From: Jatrophihabitans sp. | GTDB lineage: Bacteria; Actinomycetota; Actinomycetes; Mycobacteriales; Jatrophihabitantaceae | Length of the DNA: 64,000 bases | Reading direction: 5' to 3' | Assembly: GCA_036389035.1 (NCBI GenBank) | Contig: DASVQQ010000033.1 | Span: forward strand, 1 to 64,000 | In this document: positions 1 through 6,775 of the stretch, one piece after another | Position numbering within the stretch: position 1 is the first letter of the stretch | How the letters are laid out: each line of letters starts with the position of its first letter | Notes under the pieces: model-generated | Seen by the model: the letters and a program-made list of their open reading frames with translations, nothing else | Databases searched by the model: none | Told to the model about the DNA's origin: nothing | Program-made: the position numbers and the translations under genes

Positions 1-423
1 CGGCAGCAGGAAGCCCAGCCCCACACCTAGGCCCAGTGGTATCAGCAGCCCGCCCAGGCTGACTCGGACCGCGGTGGCGCCGCGTCGGCGGATCAGGCCC
101 AGGTCGACGTGCATCCCCGACAGCCCGACCAGCAGCAGCACGCCGACCTGGGCCACCGCGTTGATCATGTTCGCCTGCGGCGCGCTGGCCGGGAACAGCC
201 AGTCCCACAGCTCCGGCGTCAGGTGCCCCAACAGGGACGGCCCTACCAGCACCCCGGTCAGCAGCTCACCCACCACCGCCGGCATCCCGAACCGCACCGC
301 CAGCCGCCCCAGGATCACCGCCAGGCCGAGCAGCACGCCGACCTGGATCAGAAAGACCAGCAGATCATGACCAGCCGGCTGCGGAAGCGGCGAAAATTCA
401 GCGGCGAGCACGGTCGGGCTCAT
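1..423 (-). CDS. Cation:proton antiporter, N-terminal part (runs off window)
   Basis: Reading the minus strand from the ATG at 423 gives an open frame that continues past the window edge, with about 141 residues visible. After a short polar N-terminus come hydrophobic segments separated by a glycine-rich turn, including VGELLTGVLVGPSLLG and QVGVLLLVGLSGMHVD. This is the pattern of the first helices of Kef/CPA2-type sodium or potassium:proton exchangers. Its ATG overlaps the stop of the upstream flavoenzyme by four bases (ATGA), so it is the last visible gene of the hydrazine-type operon. In this context it could serve ion homeostasis or product export, which is inference. Family assignment rests on the N-terminal third only. 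Confidence 0.7.
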   Translation of the reverse strand, partial: MSPTVLAAEFSPLPQPAGHDLLVFLIQVGVLLGLAVILGRLAVRFGMPAVVGELLTGVLVGPSLLGHLTPELWDWLFPASAPQANMINAVAQVGVLLLVGLSGMHVDLGLIRRRGATAVRVSLGGLLIPLGLGVGLGFLLP

Positions 424-1553
424 GTCGTGCCAGGCCGGTCAGCGGTGAGCTGGCGGGGCTGGTCGACCGAGGTCAAGCCGGTCAGCCCCGGCGTGCGCCC
501 GAGGGCCCGGTCCGCCAGCGTCCGGGCCAGCACCGGGCCGAACTTGAACGACATCCCGCCGCACGCCGCGAAGGCCCACACCCCGTCGCCGAGCTGCACC
601 AGCAGCGGTCCCTGCCCGGCCTCGTCGGTGAGGTAGTAGCCCTCCGTCGCGCCGGTCACGGCGGCCGGGTCGAAAGCGGCCAGCACGGTGCTGAACCGGC
701 GGATCAGGTGGGTACGCCATTCGGCGGGGGTCTGCCGGTCTGTCAGCTCGGCCACCGTGCGGCAGGCGCTGGCCGCGCTGAGGCGCACCGGGGTGCCGGC
801 GACCGGCGGCATCAGCCACGCGTCGCGGGTGGCGCCCAGCCCGAGCACCGCGGGCGATCGGGACCACGCCGCCGGAAAGGAGCTCGGGGTGTAGGACAGC
901 ATCGTCTGACGCTTCAAGGTCAAACCCTCGCTGAGCCCGGCCGGCAGCAATTCGCGCGACCACGGCCCGGCCGCCACCACCACGCTGTCACCGGACAGCA
1001 CGCCGCCATCGGCGAGCACGACGGACGCCGACTCGGCCACCCGCGTCACCCGGCGGTGCGAGTGGACGCGCACGGCGGGATGGCCGCGCAGCCAGCGGGC
1101 CGCCGCCAGCAGCGCCCGGTCGGCCCGCACCGTTCCGGCAGCCGGCTCCAGGACCGCGGGCTGCCTGGAGGTGAACCCCCGCAGCTGGGGGCAGCGCTCT
1201 GACAGCTCCCGGCCGGTCAGCGCCCGGACCGGCACGCCGGCCTGGTTCAGCACCGCCAGCTCGGACTCGACGTCCGGCGCCGCCAGCACGGTGAGTACCC
1301 CGCTGCGATAGTAGAAACGGCCGCCGAGCCGGCGCTCGGTTTCGACCCATGCCTCGTGCAAGCCGGCCGCCGCCAGCGACAGCGGCTGTTCACCGCGGTG
1401 CAGCGTGCGCACCACCCGATGCTGGTCGTAGGAGGTGGCCGACGGCGACGGTATCGCCGCCTGCTCCACCAGGTCGACCTGGGCCCCCGCACGGACGCAG
1501 TCCACGGCGGTGAGCAGGCCGATCACCCCGCCACCGACCACCACTATCCGCAT
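420..1553 (-). CDS. FAD-dependent amine oxidase, sarcosine-oxidase/DAO type
   Basis: The 377-residue product starts with a Rossmann FAD motif (VVVGGGVIGLLTA, residues 4-16), followed by a SYDQHRVVR segment resembling the S-x-x-x-R-x-x-R signature of monomeric sarcosine and N-methyltryptophan oxidases. Near the C-terminus AACGGMSFKFGP resembles the stretch that carries the cysteine for covalent flavin in that family. The length is normal. The start lies six bases after the MetRS-like stop. In characterised hydrazine pathways an FAD oxidoreductase next to the cupin/MetRS enzyme oxidises the lysine-hydrazine adduct and releases a hydrazino acid plus a lysine-derived semialdehyde. Secondary-amine oxidase chemistry fits that role, but this role is inferred from context. 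Confidence 0.82.
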   Translation of the reverse strand: MRIVVVGGGVIGLLTAVDCVRAGAQVDLVEQAAIPSPSATSYDQHRVVRTLHRGEQPLSLAAAGLHEAWVETERRLGGRFYYRSGVLTVLAAPDVESELAVLNQAGVPVRALTGRELSERCPQLRGFTSRQPAVLEPAAGTVRADRALLAAARWLRGHPAVRVHSHRRVTRVAESASVVLADGGVLSGDSVVVAAGPWSRELLPAGLSEGLTLKRQTMLSYTPSSFPAAWSRSPAVLGLGATRDAWLMPPVAGTPVRLSAASACRTVAELTDRQTPAEWRTHLIRRFSTVLAAFDPAAVTGATEGYYLTDEAGQGPLLVQLGDGVWAFAACGGMSFKFGPVLARTLADRALGRTPGLTGLTSVDQPRQLTADRPGTT

Positions 1554-1559
1554 GCCGGC

Positions 1560-3197
1560 TTACCCGTGTGCCGCCGCGTCGGCCGCGGTCAGCGACAGCA
1601 GCGGTGGTGTGAACGGCGCGACCTGCGCGACATCGAAGGCCCCCGGCTCGAGCACGCCGTCGAAGCCGCCGGCCTGCCGTGCCGCGGCGGCCAGGTCGAT
1701 CAGGATCGGAGCACTGAGCGCCAGCAGCGCCCGGACCTGCAGGATCAGGTCACCCCACGCCTCGGGCTGCTCGTCCAGACCGCGCCCGTCGAGGGCGGCC
1801 GCCAGCCGTCCCAGCCGGGCGATCTGGGTCAGGATCGTGTCAGCACACCGGTTCAGGCTGTAGTTGGGCACCTCGTAGTGAAAGTCGAAGCGGGCCAGCA
1901 TGGTCGCGGCGCAGGCCCGGCCCTGCGCCGACACCGGCAGCGCCGGTGCTTCGCCGGCCGCATTCGCCGTGGCCTTGCCGATGGTCTCGGCCAGCCGGTT
2001 CCAGGGTTCGACCAGCCGCTCACGAGTGACTTTGTCCAGCCCGGTCCGGGTGAAAGTGGTTCGCTGGTACTCCGGCGCGGTCAGCGCCAGGTACAGCCGC
2101 ACCGGATCTCTGGGCACCTCGAGAAGCAGTTCCTGAACCGACAGGACGTGCCTCTTGCTGGTGGAGAACTTCTCGCTCTCCAGCTCGTAGAACTCGTTCG
2201 TCAGCACCCATTCGGGCCGGATGTACTTCTGGCCGTGCGCCATCAGCAGCGCCATGTGGGCGAGCGCGAAGTAGTAGGCGTTGTCGAAGCCCAGGAAGTG
2301 CACGATGCGCATGTTCTCCTCGGGCAGCCACAGCTGGCCGGGCGTGGTGTCGCGGCCCAGTTGCGCCGCGGCGTAGGACGAGGTGTACATCCCCGCCGGG
2401 ATCAGCTCGAGCCAAGCGTTGAGCACCTGCCCGGGAGTCTCGGGGAACGGCGCGGGCATGCCCCAGGCGAGCGGGTAGGTGATGGGCAGGTCCTGCAGCG
2501 GGCGGGACAGGACATCGCGCACCATCTGCACCAGGTGCGGACGCCAGTAGGAGGACCACTGCTCGTGGTAGGCGGTGAGCTGCTCGCGGTACTCCTCCAT
2601 CGGCAACACCAGAATGGTGGTCTCCCGGACTACCGGAATGTCGCGCGGGTCGATGGTGGAGTGCGGGTCGAGCAGGTCGTCGAAGTTGTTCGGATGGCAG
2701 CAGGTCTCGCACAGGCCACCGCGGCTGGTGGCCAGGCAGACCGGGCACTCGCCTTCGATCAGACCCTCGACGAGGAACTCGCCGGTCCGCTCCAGGTAGG
2801 GCATCTTCACGGTCCGGAGCCGGAACTTGCCGGCCTGGTGCAGCGCCCTGAAGTAGTCGAGCACCGTGTCCTGATAGGTCTGATCGAACGGGCCGAAACC
2901 GTCGAAGGAGATGCCGATCGCTGTCAGCGCCTCGCGGATCAGCTCGGTGGAGTCGCGGCAGAGCTGCTCCGGTTCGACCCCGAGCCGCCGGGCCGAGGCC
3001 ACCACGAAGGTCTGGCTGTCATCGGTGCCGGTGCTGAACACGACCTTGCGACCCCGGGCCCGCTGGTAGCGCGCGTAGACGTCACCGCCCAGGTACGGCC
3101 CGGCGATGTGGCCCAGGTGCATGCCGCCGTTGGGCGTCGGGTTCGGGCCGAGGACCAGTACCGGACGGTCGTCCTCGGCCGGACGCGGCGGCCTCAC
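1560..3197 (-). CDS. Methionyl-tRNA-synthetase-like enzyme (probable N-N bond formation)
   Basis: This is a 545-residue class I aminoacyl-tRNA-synthetase-like protein. The HIGH-type motif is HLGH (residues 27-30), a MetRS-like STGTDDSQ follows at 55-62, a cysteine knuckle occurs at C151, C154, C163, C166/C167, and the KMSKS-type motif is KFSTSKRH (343-350). A helical C-terminal part follows. The GTG start overlaps the cupin stop (GTGA). Placement next to a cupin and an N-hydroxylase argues against housekeeping MetRS. In the hydrazinoacetate pathway of s56-p1 and related pathways, a cupin-MetRS fusion couples N6-hydroxylysine to an amino acid through an activated ester. Here the two halves are separate genes. 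The amino acid activated cannot be read from sequence. Confidence 0.85.
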   Translation of the reverse strand: MRPPRPAEDDRPVLVLGPNPTPNGGMHLGHIAGPYLGGDVYARYQRARGRKVVFSTGTDDSQTFVVASARRLGVEPEQLCRDSTELIREALTAIGISFDGFGPFDQTYQDTVLDYFRALHQAGKFRLRTVKMPYLERTGEFLVEGLIEGECPVCLATSRGGLCETCCHPNNFDDLLDPHSTIDPRDIPVVRETTILVLPMEEYREQLTAYHEQWSSYWRPHLVQMVRDVLSRPLQDLPITYPLAWGMPAPFPETPGQVLNAWLELIPAGMYTSSYAAAQLGRDTTPGQLWLPEENMRIVHFLGFDNAYYFALAHMALLMAHGQKYIRPEWVLTNEFYELESEKFSTSKRHVLSVQELLLEVPRDPVRLYLALTAPEYQRTTFTRTGLDKVTRERLVEPWNRLAETIGKATANAAGEAPALPVSAQGRACAATMLARFDFHYEVPNYSLNRCADTILTQIARLGRLAAALDGRGLDEQPEAWGDLILQVRALLALSAPILIDLAAAARQAGGFDGVLEPGAFDVAQVAPFTPPLLSLTAADAAAHG

Positions 3198-3571
3198 GAC
3201 TGGGTCTTCGCGCGGTTCTTGGCGAGGAAGCGCTCAGACATCTCCTCGTCCCACCACACGCTGTAGAACATGAACTCGTCCTCGCCGTCGTTGAGCAGCC
3301 GGTGGCGCTTGCCAGGCTGGAAGAACGCCACGTCGCCGGCCGCGAACGGCGTCTGGTCGCCATCGCACTCGATCACCGCCGAGCCGCGCACCGCGATGAA
3401 GATCTCGTGCTCGTGGTGGGAGTGCAGGGTCGAACGGGTACCTGGCAGGGCCAGTGCCCAGGAGCCTTCGAAAGGCGCGTTCACCACGTCCCAGGGCTGC
3501 AGCCGCTGGGTGTGCAGCCCGTACTCGTGCAGGAGGTTGTCGGACTGGAGATGGACTATTTCGGCTGCCAT
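3194..3571 (-). CDS. Single-domain cupin, partner of the MetRS-like enzyme
   Basis: The 125-residue protein has both cupin motifs: H50, H52 and nearby E54/H55 in TLHSHHEHE, followed by G63; and GDVAFFQPGKRHRLLN, where H90 completes a likely metal site. It is the size of one beta-barrel. A GGAAGG ribosome site lies inside the end of the upstream N-hydroxylase gene just before the ATG, and the stop overlaps the MetRS-like GTG. In known hydrazine synthases the cupin half is fused to the MetRS-like half and carries out the rearrangement that makes the N-N bond. A stand-alone cupin here implies the two proteins act as a complex (inference). Confidence 0.85.
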   Translation of the reverse strand: MAAEIVHLQSDNLLHEYGLHTQRLQPWDVVNAPFEGSWALALPGTRSTLHSHHEHEIFIAVRGSAVIECDGDQTPFAAGDVAFFQPGKRHRLLNDGEDEFMFYSVWWDEEMSERFLAKNRAKTQS

Positions 3572-3573
3572 GA

Positions 3574-4902
3574 TTACCTTCCCGCGATCTGGTTGAGGAT
3601 GTCGGCGCTGTGCCCGGCTGGGCTGGCGCCGTTGTCGGACCGGCCCGCCGCCCGGTGCGCGAGGACGTCGAAGGTGATGTCCTTGGCACGGTGGGCCAGG
3701 ACGCTGAGCAGCGAATCACCGATGCCGTGGGTGGCCTCGTTGATGCCCTGCAGGTAACAGGCGGCTTCGGCCGGCTCGTCCACCACCAACCGGTAGCCGC
3801 GGGTCACGTCGATCTTTTTCAACCCGATGGCGTCGGCCAGACCCTGGATCAGCTTCGGGGGCTGCCAGTTGAACCCGGTGCCGAGAAAGACCATGTCGCG
3901 GCGCAGCTCGGTGATCGAGCCGGTCCTGCGATCGGTGAGTTCGAGCACCACCTCGCCGTCCTCCTCGCGAGCGGCGGTGACCTCGGTCAGTGTGATCAGC
4001 CGCCGGTCATGGCGGCGGTCCAGGCGATCGCGGTAGAAGTCGGTGTACAGGCTCTGCAGCATCGCCGGGGTCATGCAGGAGTAGTTGGTCTTGTACAGCT
4101 CCTGCCTGATCAGCACCCTGCCGTCCGCCGGGGTGTCGAAGAACTCATCGACGTAGGAGGGGTAATAGAGCTCGTTGGTGAATTTGCTGGACGGGTCGGC
4201 GGTCGGTCCGATCGAGCGCATCAGCCATGCCACGTCGCTGTCGGGCAGGTCCGAGCGGAGCGCGCGAAACACCTCGGCGGCGCTCTGCGAGCTTCCGATC
4301 AGCGCCAGCCGGTAAGGCAATTGCTTCTGCAGGCCGGCGATTGCCGGCCGGTAGCGGGTGCTGTGGATGACCCGGTCGGACGGCAGACCGGCCAGCGCGG
4401 GTGGGATGTTCGGGTCCCGACCGGTCGCGATCACCAGGTAGCGACTGGTGATGGTGGATCCATCGGCCATGCTGGCAACCCAGCCGGTCAAGGCGCCGGA
4501 TGAGGACCGCGACGGCGCGATGGCGACGCAGTCCTGGCCCAGCTCCAGCTTGACCCGGGTCAGCGAGTCGGCCACCCAGTTCAGGTAGGCGGAGATTTCC
4601 AGGCGATACGGGCTCTGGTTACCCAGGTTGATGAAGGCGTCCAGCCGGTCGGTGGACTTCAGGAAGTTCAGAAAGCTGAACCGGCTGCGTGGATTGCGCA
4701 GCGTCACCAGGTCCTTGAGAAAGGACACCTGGCTCTTGGCCCACGGCAGCAACAGGCCCGACTGCCATTCGATCGTCGGGTTCCTGTCGATGATCAGGGC
4801 GTTGTCGGCCAGGTCGGGCGCGAGTTCTTCCAGCGCCACTGCTAAACCCAGGTTCGACGGCCCGGCCCCCACCGCGAGCAGTTCGACTTCACGATTCGTC
4901 AT
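3574..4902 (-). CDS. Lysine/ornithine N-hydroxylase, copy 1
   Basis: This is a 442-residue flavin N-monooxygenase of the IucD/PvdA family, using FAD, NADPH and O2 to hydroxylate a side-chain amine. Visible motifs are GAGPSN (FAD, 12-17), VSFLKDLVTLRNP (active-site segment, 59-71), GSSQSAAE (NADPH, 203-210), FLGTGF, and the C-terminal NEATHGIGDSLLS. Substrate (lysine or ornithine) is not decidable from motifs, but the cupin and MetRS-like genes immediately downstream favour lysine, as in hydrazine-forming pathways. The start has GGAGAG five bases upstream and overlaps the end of a broken P450 fragment by four bases. Confidence 0.9.
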   Translation of the reverse strand: MTNREVELLAVGAGPSNLGLAVALEELAPDLADNALIIDRNPTIEWQSGLLLPWAKSQVSFLKDLVTLRNPRSRFSFLNFLKSTDRLDAFINLGNQSPYRLEISAYLNWVADSLTRVKLELGQDCVAIAPSRSSSGALTGWVASMADGSTITSRYLVIATGRDPNIPPALAGLPSDRVIHSTRYRPAIAGLQKQLPYRLALIGSSQSAAEVFRALRSDLPDSDVAWLMRSIGPTADPSSKFTNELYYPSYVDEFFDTPADGRVLIRQELYKTNYSCMTPAMLQSLYTDFYRDRLDRRHDRRLITLTEVTAAREEDGEVVLELTDRRTGSITELRRDMVFLGTGFNWQPPKLIQGLADAIGLKKIDVTRGYRLVVDEPAEAACYLQGINEATHGIGDSLLSVLAHRAKDITFDVLAHRAAGRSDNGASPAGHSADILNQIAGR

Positions 4903-5060
4903 CGAGGCTCTCCATGCATCGTTTGCCAGGCTGCCGGGAGTAACCCGACTTGGTTTTCACAGGCAGCTCGCCGGGCCGGTAGTGCTTCACCAGACCGTGG
5001 GGGATCCTGCATGAAGTCGGCGGCCATCCGCTCGACGCATCTCAAGGATTCGGCCTCCAC
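4899..5060 (-). pseudogene. Remnant of a duplicated P450 gene (5' end only, frameshifted)
   Basis: A GTG-initiated frame encodes VEAESLRCVERMAADFMQDP, which aligns with the first 20 residues of the intact P450 (MKAESLHLVDRIPADFMQDP). After that point homology continues in another frame (HGLVKHYRPGE against YGLLKEYREKG), so the copy is frameshifted. It stops at TGA overlapping the N-hydroxylase ATG, leaving about 53 codons. The fragment may now act only as a leader in front of the N-hydroxylase, possibly coupling its translation through the ATGA overlap (inference). Confidence 0.75.
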
Positions 5061-5160
5061 ACTGTGAACCTCCGGTGCAATTTGCAGCCACCGCGCTTTC
5101 GGACAGCTGCAATTACAAGAGGTTTTCAGCGACGTTGATTGATACACCGTCGAGAGGCAG
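5001..5160 (-). repeat. Direct repeat copy A: P450 promoter, leader and first codons
   Basis: This 160-base stretch aligns end to end with 6364-6520. Shared blocks include gggatcctgcatgaagtc, aattacaagag, and ttgattgatacaccgt (cgattgatacaccgt in copy B). Copy A sits upstream of the first N-hydroxylase and copy B upstream of the intact P450, so both operons appear to use a promoter of common origin. Divergence is spread along the repeat, so the event is not recent. Confidence 0.75.
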
Positions 5161-5172
5161 GCTTCCGTCGGG

Positions 5173-6423
5173 TCAGCACGTCGGCGAGAGCAGGACGGGC
5201 AGCGCCAACAGGCCGCGCAGCAGCGCGCTGTTATCCCGGCGCAAGTCCTGCGCCTGGCCAGCGAGCCGTATATGCGGATACCGGGTGATCAGCCGGCTCA
5301 GGGCTGTCTCGATCTGCATCTTGGCCAGTGGCACGCCGATGCAGTAGTGCAGGCCGTGGCCGAATGCCAGGCTGCCGACCGGACGGCGATTGAGATCAAG
5401 CCGATCGGCATCGGGGAAGTGGCTGCTGTCGCGGTTGGCGGAGTGCCAGGACAGTGCCAGGAGCGCATTCGCCGGGATCACCTTGCCACCGACGGGGATC
5501 TCTGCCGTGGTGAACCTGAACGTGCCCACGCCGGAGGGGCCGTCGAAGCGCAGCAGCTCGTCGACTGCGACCGGTACCAGGGAGGGATCGGCACGCAGCC
5601 GGGTCAGCTCCGGATGATGGGTCAGCAGGCTCGCCATGGCATTGCCGATCGAGTAGATCGTGGTGATGTGGCCGGCTACCGCCAGTACGAAGATCATGGA
5701 GACCAGCTCGCCCTGGGTCAGTCGATCGGTGCCGTCGGTGACCCGCACCAGCTCGCTGATCAGGTTGTCGCCGGGGTGAGCTCGCTGGGCGTCGATCAGC
5801 GCGTCGGCGTAGGCGGTCATCCTCTTCGAGGCGTAGGCGACCTCATCCGGGTCCTGCCCGGCGCCCACCAGTTTGAGCGACCACTGCCGGAAGTCCGCGC
5901 GGTCGGCCTCGGGAATGCCGCACAGGTCGCAGATGATCGTGAGCGGCAGCGGCACCGCGAAATCCTCGATCAGGTCAACCTCGGCCCGGCCCTCGAACGC
6001 GTCGAGCAACTCATCGATCACCTGCTCGACGCGTGGGCGCAGCTTCGCCACCCGCTGGGCGGTGAAGGCCTTGCTCACCAGCGCGCGCAGCCGAGTGTGC
6101 CGCGGCGGGTCGCTGTTGAGCATGTGCGCCGCGAGCTCGCCATCGAAACCGAGATCCACCGGCTCATCACTGTCAGGCAGGACAGCCAACCCGGAGTGCC
6201 GGGTGAACAGCTCGTTCATCCGGCGCCCGTCCTTGCTGACCCGCGGGTCGTTGACGAGAGAACGCACCTCGTCGTACCCGGTCACCAGCCACACCCTGGC
6301 GCCGTGGGCCCACACGACCTCATGCACCGGACCCTTTTCGCGGTACTCCTTCAACAGGCCATAGGGATCCTGCATGAAGTCAGCGGGAATCCTGTCGACC
6401 AGATGCAGGGATTCGGCTTTCAT
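5173..6423 (-). CDS. Cytochrome P450 (CYP107-like)
   Basis: This is a full-length soluble bacterial P450 of 416 residues. The heme loop is FGHGLHYCIG with C361. The ExxR motif is ELLR (289-292), and an FxxPxxH/R-type DPPRHTRLR segment is at 105-113. The I-helix reads AGHITT (250-255), with isoleucine 253 where most P450s have the acidic residue of the acid-alcohol pair. The start has GGGAGAG about eight bases upstream. No ferredoxin or reductase gene is adjacent. It probably performs a tailoring oxidation in this cluster; substrate is unknown. A broken copy of its 5' end lies downstream. Confidence 0.9.
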   Translation of the reverse strand: MKAESLHLVDRIPADFMQDPYGLLKEYREKGPVHEVVWAHGARVWLVTGYDEVRSLVNDPRVSKDGRRMNELFTRHSGLAVLPDSDEPVDLGFDGELAAHMLNSDPPRHTRLRALVSKAFTAQRVAKLRPRVEQVIDELLDAFEGRAEVDLIEDFAVPLPLTIICDLCGIPEADRADFRQWSLKLVGAGQDPDEVAYASKRMTAYADALIDAQRAHPGDNLISELVRVTDGTDRLTQGELVSMIFVLAVAGHITTIYSIGNAMASLLTHHPELTRLRADPSLVPVAVDELLRFDGPSGVGTFRFTTAEIPVGGKVIPANALLALSWHSANRDSSHFPDADRLDLNRRPVGSLAFGHGLHYCIGVPLAKMQIETALSRLITRYPHIRLAGQAQDLRRDNSALLRGLLALPVLLSPTC

Positions 6424-6520
6424 AATATGCTCTCCCGCCCCCGTGGGCAGCCGCTATCACTCGGACTGCCGCAATTACAAGAGACGTCAAGCGCGGTCGA
6501 TTGATACACCGTAGACAGGT
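6364..6520 (-). repeat. Direct repeat copy B: P450 promoter, leader and first codons
   Basis: This is the intact counterpart of 5001-5160. It covers the first 20 codons of the P450 plus about 97 bases upstream. Upstream blocks kept in both copies (read on the minus strand: ACGGTGTATCAATC, and CTCTTGTAATTGC about 14-16 bases further on) are candidates for the promoter or an operator. Confidence 0.72.
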
Positions 6521-6775
6521 AATTCTCTGTATGCGAAAGCCCCTGTGCGTGAGGAGAACTTGGATGTACCGTGTCTCTGTCGCCTGGCCCTCGAGGTGAT
6601 CCGTGGGCCCGAATAGCCTTGCTGATCGGTTGATTCCATGGGTAGTGCAACAGCTGTACGAATGCTTCGCGAGGCTGAACCTCGAGATCCGTGATCCGCA
6701 CGTGCCGACCTTCGCTTGACGGGCTTGACGCCCGCGCAGGAACGCCCATCGATCCTGAACAGATTGGCAAAGCCG
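6424..6775. promoter_or_regulatory. Divergent intergenic region between P450 and MFS exporter
   Basis: About 350 bases without a convincing gene. The P450-proximal part (to 6520) holds the duplicated upstream blocks. The remainder has no strong hairpin or clear -35/-10 pair that I could identify. It must carry divergent promoters for the P450 and the exporter. Confidence 0.5.

Noticed and set aside
1560..3197. Housekeeping methionyl-tRNA synthetase
   Set aside because: Altered KMSKS-type motif, coupling to a cupin and position between N-hydroxylase and flavin oxidase point to a biosynthetic paralogue.
1356..3266. A long plus-strand open frame of 636 codons opposite the MetRS-like gene
   Set aside because: It is Gln/Arg/Val-rich, with no domain, and lies antisense to clearly conserved genes. 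This is typical of high-GC shadow frames.
4899..5147. The 82-codon frame upstream of N-hydroxylase 1 as a genuine gene
   Set aside because: Its upstream codons match the untranslated leader of the P450, and the rest is a frameshifted P450 start, so it was called a pseudogene.
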